NCBI GenBank assembly: GCA_964642385.1
Contig: CAZXON010000005.1
Location: 8,859 to 72,858 of the forward strand
Reading direction: 5' to 3'
Length of the DNA: 64,000 nt
Source of the DNA: JBDHUW01 sp964642385
GTDB lineage: Bacteria > Patescibacteriota > Gracilibacteria > Absconditabacterales > Absconditicoccaceae
Position 1 is the stretch's first letter; each line of letters begins with the position of its first letter. The translations under genes were made by a program, and so were the position numbers. The notes beneath the pieces were generated by a model. It saw only the letters and a list, made by a program, of their open reading frames with translations, made no database searches and had not been told where the DNA came from. Shown in pieces: positions 55,453-64,000 of the stretch.

Positions 55453-56241
55453 ATGGAAAAAACACCTATAAAAACAACTGCCACAATAACTAGCATTGAA
55501 CGTTCGCCTTCGTGAAGCGTCTGTTTCGTGCGTTTTACGCCAGATGATAAGCTCTCTTTTCAAGAGGGACAATTTATCATGATCAGATCAGAAAAAGTGG
55601 TCGACGAGAACTGAAAACAGATCAAAAGAGCGTATAGCTTAGCGACAACTCAAAGCGAATTCGAAGAAAAAAGAACTATCTGATGTATCGTCAAACAAAC
55701 GCATACTGGCGGTATGTCTTGCTATCTGACCCAAGAAGTAAGCATAGGCGATAGCATCAGTATCGATGGACCGTATGGACATATGGTCAATACATGAACA
55801 TACCAAAAATATTTGTTGATTGCGACAGGAAGCGGATTATCGCCCATCCTTTGAATATACGAGGCAATCAGGGCGAAGCAACCAGATGCACAAGTTGCCA
55901 TGCTGTATGGAGAAAGATATTTGAACATGCTATTACCATCGGTCGTGGAAATATTTTCCAAAAATTTGGTGAAAGAAAAAAATCAGGACTGAAAAAGCAT
56001 GCACTCGTTGTACTTATCAAAAGAAGAGATCGTCAATAAAGAAGCTAGCTTTCGGAATGTTTGACACGTCCAAGATTGACTAGATGCTTCGGTGGCGTTT
56101 TTGGGAGATGGAAAATCAGAGTGAGAGAATACGGATGTACAAGTGTTTATCTGTGGGATGCCAGCAATGGTTGATGAGGTCAAAGAGACGCTCTTGGCAA
56201 AATGATTTTCAAAAGAACAAATAGTATTTGAGAAATACTAG
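55453..56241 (+). CDS. Ferredoxin-NADP reductase-like FAD/NAD(P)-binding oxidoreductase
   Basis: A 262-residue flavoprotein of the FNR superfamily. The FAD-binding RAYSLAT is at residues 59-65, the nicotinamide strand ATGSGLSPILGIYEA at 124-138, and the C-terminal FICGMPAMVDEVKETLL at about 232-248 is the family's CGxPxM motif. It lacks a 2Fe-2S domain, so it is probably a stand-alone reductase passing electrons between NAD(P)H and a small carrier. Several motif glycines are TGA. It has its own ATG with no ribosome binding site and converges with trmD at a shared terminator. Confidence 0.88.
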
Positions 56242-56276
56242 AAGACAATACAACTAAAATTTTTGTTTTGAAAAAA

Positions 56277-56302
56277 CAGCCCGTTCGTGAGCTGCTTTTT
56301 TT
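56277..56302. terminator. Bidirectional terminator between the reductase and trmD
   Basis: A 6-bp stem CAGCCC / GAGCTG with a 6-base loop, an A-run before it and seven T after it, placed between convergent genes. Confidence 0.7.
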
Positions 56303-56332
56303 GTATGGTTAATTTTTCGTTTCTATTGTAAT

Positions 56333-57061
56333 CTATATAACATCAGTATCACTCGTCATCTCTTCTCTCCATTTTGCAATTTGTGCGTGGTTGCCACTGA
56401 GAAGAACTTCAGGGACCGCGTAAGTATCATCATCAAAAGATAGTTGTTCTGGTCTGGTGTATTGTGGGTATTCGATGTTTTGCATATTTTGATCTGGATC
56501 GTAACTTTCTAGAAGATGGCTAGCTTCTTCTTTGATAACTCATGGAATAAGGCGAGTAATCGCCTCAGCCATAACCATAGATGGTAATTCTCACCCCAAT
56601 GTTACGAACTGCCCAAGAGAGATTTTGCAAAAATTATGTGCGTATTTTTTTTGCATGTATTGTTCAAAACGATTGTCTATACCCTCATAACGGCCAGAGA
56701 CAAAAATTATGTGATCGAGGTTTGCGTATTCGTATGCGAGTTGTTGATTGAAAACAGTTTGTGATGGCGAGAGGAAAATCACTTTCCAAGATGGATTTCC
56801 GTTGGTATCAGAGAGAGCCACGAGATGATTTTTCGCAATAACGTTCTCTAACGCATCAATAACTGGCTTCGCTTTGAGGAGCATTCATGCGCCACCTCCA
56901 TATATCTCATCATCAACTTGTTGATGTTTGTCATCACAAAAATCCCTAGGATTGATCAGATCAAATGACAAAATATTTTTTTCTTGTGCTTTTTTGATAA
57001 GCGATGTTTCCAAAAAACTTGTGTAAACTTCTGGGAAGATAGTTAGGAAGGCAATATGCAT
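56333..57061 (-). CDS. trmD: tRNA (guanine-N1-)-methyltransferase
   Basis: A 242-residue TrmD, which methylates G37 of tRNAs reading CNN codons and so prevents frameshifting. The knotted SPOUT core is recognisable: DDEIYGGGAGMLLKAKPV near residue 55-70, IIFVSGRYEGIDNRFEQY near 110, and SLGQFVTLGGELPSMVMAEAITRLIPG (usually SLGDYVLTGGELPA). The last 50 residues are the C-terminal helical domain. Two TGA glycines lie in GGGAG and LGGEL. It has the usual length. Confidence 0.94.
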
Positions 57062-57245
57062 AGTATAGGTGAAAAGCCATAAAACAGGCGACCGCGGAAA
57101 GATAATCTCTCATGTGAAACATCATCAAAAATTTTGGGTTGTAGTCCACAGGGACATTCTACTTATTTTACAGTTGCAAAACAATACAAAAATAACTATA
57201 TCAAGGTGTGAATTTTTTTTATTTTTTTATAGCACGTTGGGAAAA

Positions 57246-57713
57246 ATGGAAAATGTGAATAGTCAAGATTTTACGCAGGAATTGAATCCAGAAGAATCAT
57301 TAATCACAGAAAACGCTACAGAAAAGCTCTTTCACGTAACTGGTAGGAAACGATGTTGTGATGAAATACAAAAACGCATCATAACACTTCTAGAAAAATG
57401 AAACCGTCCTTTTGAAATCAAAAAAGAATTAGAAGAAATTTGAAAAGACATTGCACTACGTACCATACTAGAACTAGATAGAAAAAGACACGAAATGAGT
57501 CGAAACCATAACATTGATCAATATCCTTGGGAAGCAACCGAAGACAACGACAAAAAAAGAGCATTAATTAAAGAACTTTTTAAAAAAAGAACCGAAAAGC
57601 GAATTGAGAAAAAAACAGAGAAAAAGGACGCAAAATTAGATATCGGAAGAAGCGCGCCTCAACCTGAGAAAAGCGAAATGCAAAAAATTTGGGAAAGCCG
57701 CTCGTTAAACTAA
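57246..57713 (+). CDS. Hypothetical charged protein
   Basis: A 155-residue hydrophilic protein rich in Lys, Glu and Arg, with a Cys-Cys pair at about residue 37 (RKRCCDEIQKRI) and a lysine-rich coil of about 40 residues (KKRTEKRIEKKTEKKD) in the second half. I do not recognise a family; the central part may be a small helical DNA- or RNA-binding unit. It lies 34 bases before tyrS on the same strand. Two TGA codons are read as Gly. Confidence 0.6.
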
Positions 57714-57747
57714 ATATCCACTGTTTTTAAAATTTTACACAATAGAA

Positions 57748-59222
57748 ATGTTTCTAAAAGAAGAAATTGCAGCTCGTTGATTTTTGAACCAGTACACCAG
57801 CGAGGATCTTTTTGGTATCTATGAAAAATGAGGAGAAACATTATATTTTGGTGTGGATCCGACGGCAAAGTCGCTTCACCTGGGCAATTTTGTTGTGTTT
57901 ATGAATGCGATAAATTTTATGAAAAGATGAAATAAACTGATTTTGATCATAGGTGGAGCAACTGGTATGATCGGTGATCCAAGTGGGAGAGATGCAGATA
58001 GAGTTTTTTTGACCAAAGAAGAACTAGCTGAAAACGAAGAAGCTATCAAAGAACAAGTTAGAAACATATTGGAAAATCTAGCAAGTTTGTCAGGGATCAA
58101 CTTCCCATTTGAAGTCTACAACAACAAAGATTTCTATGAAGGATTGGGATATCTAGATTTTCTTAGAGAGGTTGGAAAATACATCACAGTCAATCAAATG
58201 ATGGCCAAAGAGACGGTAAAAAGAAGGATCGAAGATCCCGACAAATCAATCTCCTATACCGAATTCAGTTATATGCTCTTGCAAGGGTATGATTTCTTGC
58301 GTTTGTTCCAGGACAAAAATTGTAAATTACAAATAAGTTGATCTGATCAGTGGTGAAATATCGTGACGGGAATAGAAATAATTAGAAAAAAAATAGACAA
58401 AGAAGCATATGGGGTGACATCACCGCTTGTGTTAGACAGCACTGGAAAGAAGTTTGGAAAATCAGAAGGCAATGCACTATTTTTGAATCCAACGATGACT
58501 ACTCCATTCCAAATCTATCAATATTTCATGAACGTGGGTGATGAGGACGTGGAGAGATATTTGAAGTTGTTTACACTTTTGTCATTGGAAGAAATAGAGA
58601 CAATCGTCGCTAAACATGCCCAGAATCCAGCAGACAGATATGGACAAGAACAACTCGCGAAATATATTGTCTACACACTCCATGGCTCAAATGCCGTTTC
58701 GCAAGCCGAAAAAGCAACAGCGTTTTTGTTTGGCAATGATGACAAACTTGCCATGCTCAAAGAGATGTCAGAGCAAGAACTAGACGCAATCGGGAGAGAA
58801 GTTGGCATAACTCACATCCGAGAGAGTCAAGCAAGCGACAACGAGGTAACTTCTGAAAATAGCACACGAACGATCCTTGATGCTCTCGTTGCAAGCTGAT
58901 TAGAAACATCTAGAGGCAACGCAAAAAAAGATATAGAAGCCGGCGCAATCTACCTAAACGAAGAAAAAGTATCAGAAATAAACATACCGCTAGATTCATG
59001 AAACGCAATCAATGGGTATTTTGTTTTGAGAAANNNNNNNNNNNNNNNNNNNNNNNNNNNNNNNNNNNNNNNNNNNNNNNNNNNNNNNNNNNNNNNNNNN
59101 NNNNNNNNNNNNNNNNNNNNNNNNNNNNNNNNNTAAACATACCGCTAGATTCATGAAACGCAATCAATGGGTATTTTGTTTTGAGAAAGGGGAAAAAGAG
59201 CTACAAACTAGTAAAGATGTAG
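57748..59222 (+). CDS. tyrS: Tyrosyl-tRNA synthetase (interrupted by an artefactual assembly gap)
   Basis: A class I synthetase that charges tRNA-Tyr. The HIGH-type motif is HLGN at residues 44-47, GATGMIGDPSGR follows (about 70-81), GSDQWGNIVTG (about 197-207) binds the amino acid, and the KMSKS loop is KFGKS at 235-239. A C-terminal S4 domain begins near residue 385. The coding sequence runs into the N gap at 59034 and continues after it; the 55 bases before the gap are repeated after it, so the true gene continues directly to the TAG at 59222 (ending KKSYKLVKM) with a length of about 439 residues. Confidence 0.94.
59034..59133. other. Assembly gap (100 N) with duplicated flanks
   Basis: The 55 bases at 58979-59033 are identical to those at 59134-59188. 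The two contig ends overlap and should have been merged, so the N run is filler and not missing sequence. Confidence 0.9.
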
Positions 59223-59268
59223 GACTATTAATTATTAATTGTTAATTATAAAGGGTACTTTCTTTGTT

Positions 59269-59547
59269 CTATGTTGTTTTTGTATTTGCTACATCTACAG
59301 GATACATTTTATCATCTTTTCACTTCATTTTCAGCTTTCCGATAAAATCGGAAAACTCAGTATTTCATTGGGAAATTATATCATTTTTCAAATCTGTCCA
59401 GTATTTACTAGGTCTTTTGTTTCAAACTAGAATAGCTATAACATCGACAATAGAAAAATACCATTCTCCATTTTCTCGAACTTTCCTAACTTCCATTCAA
59501 TCAAACAATGCGGTTTTTTCATCAGGAGCCAATAAATTGTCTTTCAT
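59269..59547 (-). CDS. BRO-N domain protein, C-terminally truncated
   Basis: A 92-residue protein matching the N-terminal BRO domain: KVRENGEWYFSIVDVIAIL at residues 22-40, then RPSKYWTDLKNDI, EFSDFIGKLKMKG and DKMYPVDVANTKT. Full-length members continue for 100 or more residues (beginning TEQLLRLIQSIPS); here a TAG ends the frame right at that point. In phages and mobile elements BRO-N proteins bind DNA and act as antirepressors; chromosomal copies are common in this radiation. It may be a remnant. Confidence 0.7.
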
Positions 59548-59593
59548 TCTATAAAATATTTTATGCTATATAAAATTAATCGTAAGAAAATCG

Positions 59594-59890
59594 CTATGCT
59601 CATACCTCATTTGTTTCTTTGATTGTTTGTCATTTTATCTCTAAGACCGGACTTTTAGATTTCTTTAACTCTTTCACACAACTAACCATAAACAACAAAT
59701 CTTCTAACACCTCCTCTTTTGTTTTATATCGAATTTGTGGTGTAGACCATCAAATCGGCTCGCCTTTTTCAAAATACACTTCTGCTAATCAATAATTATG
59801 TGTACTTCACGCAATAGCGGCGAGTTTTTTAGGAATTGGTTTTTTAACAATCCTATATTGTCGATATTGTTCTAGTTTTTGTTGTTTCAT
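59594..59890 (-). CDS. Hypothetical protein
   Basis: A 98-residue soluble protein (MKQQKLEQYRQYRIVKKP..., GLAEVYFEKGEPIGW, RYKTKEEVLEDLLFM). The mix of a short strand with a conserved-looking GEPIGW and a helix suggests a compact alpha/beta fold; proteins of this form are often described only as conserved hypothetical. It is in the same orientation as the BRO-N gene and rsmA. Five TGA codons are read as Gly. Confidence 0.6.
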
Positions 59891-59939
59891 GGTTATATAA
59901 TATGATATAAATTTTTTTGTGTCGTTTTCAAAGACAAAC

Positions 59940-60881
59940 CTAGGACAAAATTCTTTCCATGTCTGCAAGGCCGATTTCTTCTAGTCTTTTTCCTGCGAGA
60001 TCTTCGGGCAGGTTGTAAGTTCATTGTAATCAGGCCATTTTTCGGCATTTTCAGAGAGTTTTGCGTTTGTACAGCGAGATGTGATTGAGCAATTCTATCA
60101 TTTTTTCGTATGAGAACGACGGTCTACTAGGTAATCTGTCGGTTGATGATCAAAAATTTTGGGATGAGATGTTTACTCACGGCGTGTTGGATGACGCATC
60201 AGACATGCTCGAGGTAGCCGTCTTCGCCGTCAATGCTCTAGACACCAGTGAGAATATCGCTGATTGCACCTTCGGCGCTGGCGTAAATGCCTTGGCAGGG
60301 ACTGTTTTCAGATAGGTAACCTCATACTGATAGTTCAATAACCGCCATAGATAGCTCTTTTTCGGAGCATCGGTTTTGATCTTATCGGCGACTTCTTTCT
60401 GCACCATAAACACACCAACGGGGAAAACAGCGTTTCATCATCCAAAAAACTTGGTAAGCAAAGGTGATGTAATGTAGTATGGTAAATTCCCCACGACAAC
60501 GGTTTGGCGAGCGTCTCGTCAAATTTGTTGTAGTTCTCAAGCCACATCTAACTGCAATGCATCACCCATTTTGATAGTGGGTTCATACATTTGAATGTCT
60601 GGTGAGTGATGGACAGGAGTGCTAATAGGTTCTGGGTCGGTCTTCGTGAGAGCGAGGGCAATAGTTGTGTGAAGTTGCGTTAGCAAAGTTTCATCTTTCT
60701 CCAAGAGCAAAAGCGGTTTACGAACGATCTGTATAAGTTTTTTGGTAAGCGCGCCCTTCCCCGGTCCAATCTCAATACACTGTTCCAATCTAAATCTATC
60801 AGAAAACTGCGCAACCTTCTGTGCGATAAAAATTGTATAGGTAGAATCTTTTAGAAAGTTCTGTCAAAGGTAGGTAGACAT
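59940..60881 (-). CDS. rsmA: 16S rRNA dimethyladenosine transferase
   Basis: A 313-residue RsmA/KsgA, which dimethylates the two adenines in the helix 45 loop (GGAA, intact in the 16S gene of this window). Motifs: QNFLKD at 7-12, the SAM motif EIGPGKGALTKK at 37-48, NLPYYITSPLL at 132-142 and MVQKEVADKI after it. Compared with most members it carries an extra loop of about 20 residues around DPEPISTPVHHSP (81-95). Many glycines are TGA. Starts at the ATG reading MSTYLG. Confidence 0.93.
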
Positions 60882-60944
60882 ACGCAGAGAGATAACGTTG
60901 AAACGGGTTTGGTGTTTGGTAAACAATTCTAACAATTGATTGCT

Positions 60945-61010
60945 AATCTCCTAATTTGCTATAATTTAGGGGAACGCAATCTCCTAATTTGGTATGATTT
61001 AGGGGAATAG
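60945..61010. repeat. Tandem pair of 33-base repeats
   Basis: Two adjacent copies of a 33-base unit beginning AATCTCCTAATTTG differ at about five positions, mostly near their ends. Each unit contains the imperfect palindrome CCTAATTT..AATTTAGG. They lie between rsmA and the surface-protein terminator and could be binding sites for a regulator. Confidence 0.65.
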
Positions 61011-61117
61011 ACTAATGTGGTTGATGATTACCTAGTATACTCTTTTCTGAAATAAAATCTACTGACAAAATGAGGAAAAAATACGACCTGAGACCGCCCC
61101 ATAATTTTCATAAAAAG

Positions 61118-61143
61118 AAAAACCCTCCCGAAGGAGAGCTTTT
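61118..61143 (-). terminator. Terminator of the surface-protein gene
   Basis: On the minus strand AGCTCTCC / GGAGGGTT pair around a TTCG tetraloop (with G-T pairs), followed by five T. It stands about 55 bases after the stop of the surface protein. Confidence 0.75.
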
Positions 61144-61194
61144 CAGTAGGTATAATTATCAATAATCCCTTAGAAGAGTTATTGAGTTGTTATA

Positions 61195-64000
61195 CTAGTA
61201 GTTTTTAGCAGCTACTGGTAGTTTAACAGTATTTGTATAACTGTTTCCTACTAATGCAGCAACACTACTTGTTCCATCACCAAATGTTTGTGAGTATTCA
61301 ACATTTGAGATTTGGAATACTCTATTTCCAGCAACTGGTGTACCAGCAGTATTACCAAATGGAGCATCTAGCACAACACGGAATTGTACTGTTTGTCCAG
61401 GAGCAACTACTGTATCAGTAATATCTGCAAGGGAATTAGAATCAACAGCTAATGTGCCATTCCATACTTGAGTATTACCGTTGAATATCTTAGCTGCTTT
61501 GTTCATATCTGCAGGAACTTGCGCAGTAGCATAGTATTGAAGTTGTGTTATAGTTAAGTTAGTTGAACCAGGGTTTGTAACACTGAATGTCAATAACTCT
61601 GTAACATTACCATCTGCAACATGTGCTACAATTGGATGTGAAGCTACAACATTTAAGTTATTAGTAATAGCTCCAGCAGGAACAGTTATATCTCAAGCTA
61701 CAAGGTATGATCCTGCATTTACTGATAATATTCTGAATCCATCTGCATCATCTGTATAGTCAGCATCATCGTATGCAGCAGCAATAGATATTGTGAATGC
61801 ACCAGCGTCAGCAGCTGTGTTTACAGCAGCAATAGTACCATATACATCAAATGCTTTAGATGTACCAGCTGCAACTCTAGCAGCTCCATCAAAAGATGTG
61901 AATTTAACAATATTTCCATCTCTTGCTGTTTCTGTTGCTATAACATTACCAGAAGAATTCTTGATAGTTAACTCTGATAATTGATCAATATGAGCACTTA
62001 CATCTAAGTATAATGCCTTAAGATCCATATCATCATTTACAGCTTGTAGATTAAATGAACCAAGCTTGTAGTTGTGTGATGGTGTAACAAATCCTTGAGC
62101 TACTGTAGCAACATTTGCTGAAACAGTAGAAGTACCTGCACCAATAACTTGAACAGTTGCTGATGTAGCAGGAACACCTGAGATAGATGTTACAGAAGCA
62201 GTTGTATTAGCATCTGTTACATCTCCAGCACTAAAGGCAACTCCAAAAGTTGAAGTTTGTCCAATTGCGATTGATCCTAAGAAGTCTGCAACAAATTCTA
62301 ATGTAACAGGTGTTCACTTATTAACAAGGATATTCAATCCATTAAATGTTGTGTTTGCACTTGTTATTGTTCTTGTTTGCGTTGCAACTCCATTTACTTT
62401 AAGAGTAACAGTAAGACCATTATCAAAAGTTGTATTAGATCTTGTAAGAGTTACCGCACCAACTCTAATAGAATTTGCTTGAGAGTTTGTAAGTCTAACT
62501 CCGTAGATTGTTTTTCCATAAGCATTGTTAGAAGTCTTAACTGTAGATCCAAGACCATCATTTCTTGAAACAGACAATCTAGCATCTACTAATGTCACAG
62601 AAGAACTAGGGATAGAACCTATACCAGCAGTAACAGGCACGATATTTTGATTGCTAACATATTCTGCAGTTGCAAAATCAACAATATCTAATGGTTCAAA
62701 TGAATATGGACCATTATTAGCTACTGTTGAGTTAACGTCAGCCCATAGAGAAACAGATACTGTTCCATTTATAGTTACAGTTCCGTCAAACTCTGCAATA
62801 GCATTATTTCCTGGAGTTACTGAATCTGGTGTCCATGTAAATGTACTAGAACCAATAGTTAAGTAGAATACTGGAGCTACTTGATGTACTGTTGGATTAC
62901 CTGCTGTTACATCCAAAGTAATATCTTCAAGAGTAATTGCTTGTTTTGCAACAATAGTACCACTCATGAACTCTACACGCTTAGTTCCTTTAGCAATATC
63001 TTGTGTTGTAGGAAGACCAGTGTTTCTTACGAATCTCAAGTCTCCACCTTGAACTGTATAAGCACTTGTTAAAGTTGTATCATTTGCAACATTATTTGTT
63101 ACACCTACAGCTGTTCTAAATGAAGTAACAGCCTCTACAACATTTAAGTCACCTACATTTCTCAAAATGAACTTATAAGTATCACCTGCTGTATTTTCTA
63201 CATCTACTACAGTGGCTTGAACAGAATACACAGCTGTATTAGCGTGCTTAATAGTATCCTTTAGAGAGAATGTTACATCTCTTCCATTTATAACAACATC
63301 TGTAGATACTTTTTCTCCACCTTTTAGAAGAACAAGTCCTGAAAGACTTTTAGCAACATCTCCATTTCCAACATTTCTTAGAGTAACTGCTTTCACATTT
63401 ACATCTTTCATTGTTGCATTTTCTGGAGCAATACCAAGGTTGTCAATTTGAAATCTACCAAGTTCTACAGCTGTGTTACCACCTGGATAAGTCACACCAG
63501 CATTTTGGTTTAAGAATCCAACTTTACGAACAGCATAGTTAGCAGTTCTTAAAATAGGAGTAGTGAAACCACCAATTACATTAGCAGCTGATGATTCAAT
63601 AGCTGTAGATGCAAATTGATGTTCTGAACCTGGATTTGTAGTATTTAATTCAGCTACTAGATCTAGTGATACTGTTTTTCCAGCAGGAATTACTAAAGCT
63701 GGAGTAAATGAAACAGTAGCCACATTCTCAGCTGTAATAGCAGACCTAGAAGAAACTCTTATACCGTCTTTTTCAAAATATACTCTGTCAAAGTCTGTAT
63801 AAGCTCCAAGTCCGCTTCTCTTAATAGTAATAACATTAAGCGAAACATCACTTGCACCAGCTGTAAAGTCTACTGTAGCAAATTTTGAAACACCTGCCAT
63901 TGGCACTGAAGAATAGTTTACTGGAGAAGCTGGGTTAAGAGCTATATTAAGATCACCTTTCTTCACGATTGGAGTTGTAGGATTAGTAGAACATCCAGGA
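61195..64000 (-). CDS. Large S-layer-like surface protein (5' end outside the window)
   Basis: The C-terminal 934 residues of a very long secreted protein, running off the window edge. It is composed of repeated beta-sandwich units rich in Thr, Val, Ala, Asn and Asp with almost no cysteine or lysine clusters, e.g. units ending in TVTLVDARLSVSR, VTLEFVADFLG and VQFRVVLDAPFGN. Such tandem sandwich domains with TxxVxLTVxN patterns are typical of S-layer proteins of this radiation. The start and any signal peptide are beyond 64000. Only three or so TGA codons occur in this long stretch, much fewer than in its neighbours, as expected for a very abundant protein. Confidence 0.8.

Overview
This window reads as the genome of a Candidate Phyla Radiation (Patescibacteria) bacterium that uses genetic code 25, the code of the Absconditabacteria (SR1) and Gracilibacteria (BD1-5/GN02) lineages, in which UGA is glycine. 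Genes are interrupted by in-frame TGA exactly where conserved glycines belong: all four glycines of the GatA GGSSGGS signature, one flank of the zinc ribbon of uS14, the lipobox glycine of a lipoprotein and the -1 glycine of a prepilin. All coding calls below read TGA as Gly and stop only at TAA or TAG. I cannot separate SR1 from Gracilibacteria from this sequence alone. Two 100-base N runs show that it is a scaffold, and one of them looks artefactual.

Layout. 1-2 kb: the end of a surface protein, a secreted anchored protein and a small charged protein. 2-10 kb, minus strand: a bactofilin-like membrane protein, a structured RNA, and a type IV pilus operon (two large membrane proteins, PilB, PilC, one small protein). 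10-18 kb: recX, a NOL1/NOP2/Sun rRNA methyltransferase, a large prepilin, clpP, an RNase HI with a long insertion, a PrsW-type protease and a YhiN-type flavoprotein. 18-23.5 kb: a degraded glycosyltransferase and then an rRNA unit in the unusual order 23S-5S-16S, with processing stems, promoters and a terminator. 24-27 kb: a secreted protein and a 930-residue DsbA-type lipoprotein. 27-36 kb: a glycosyltransferase, two VirB2-like membrane proteins, a second structured RNA with its own terminator, MurF, GatA, small membrane proteins and a rhomboid protease.

36.6-54.5 kb is translation machinery, all on the minus strand apart from a plus-strand insert at about 40.3-41.7 kb (a decayed prepilin and a methyltransferase cut by the first N gap). 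It holds tRNA-Lys, bL28, bL25, bL19, two small basic proteins, uS7, uS12, and the S10/spc-type ribosomal operon. Read in transcription order that operon is tRNA-Phe, tRNA-Pro, tRNA-Ile, tuf, S10, L3, L4, L23, L2, S19, L22, S3, L16, L29, S17, L14, L24, L5, S14, S8, L6, L18, S5, L15, secY, and it ends in a terminator. The uL30 gene (rpmD) is missing between S5 and L15, as is usual for this radiation. 55-64 kb carries a ferredoxin-reductase-like flavoprotein, TrmD, TyrRS (split by the artefactual gap), a truncated BRO-N protein, RsmA/KsgA and the C-terminal part of a large S-layer-like surface protein running off the end.

Gene expression looks unusual. The 16S 3' tail lacks the CCUCC anti-Shine-Dalgarno core, the gene starts I inspected lack purine-rich ribosome binding sites, and several genes (clpP, murF, the methyltransferase) have a -10 box six or seven bases before the ATG, as expected for leaderless mRNA. 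The two structured RNAs (about 3.26-3.51 kb and 30.26-30.43 kb) match no family I can name and are the best candidates for something undescribed.
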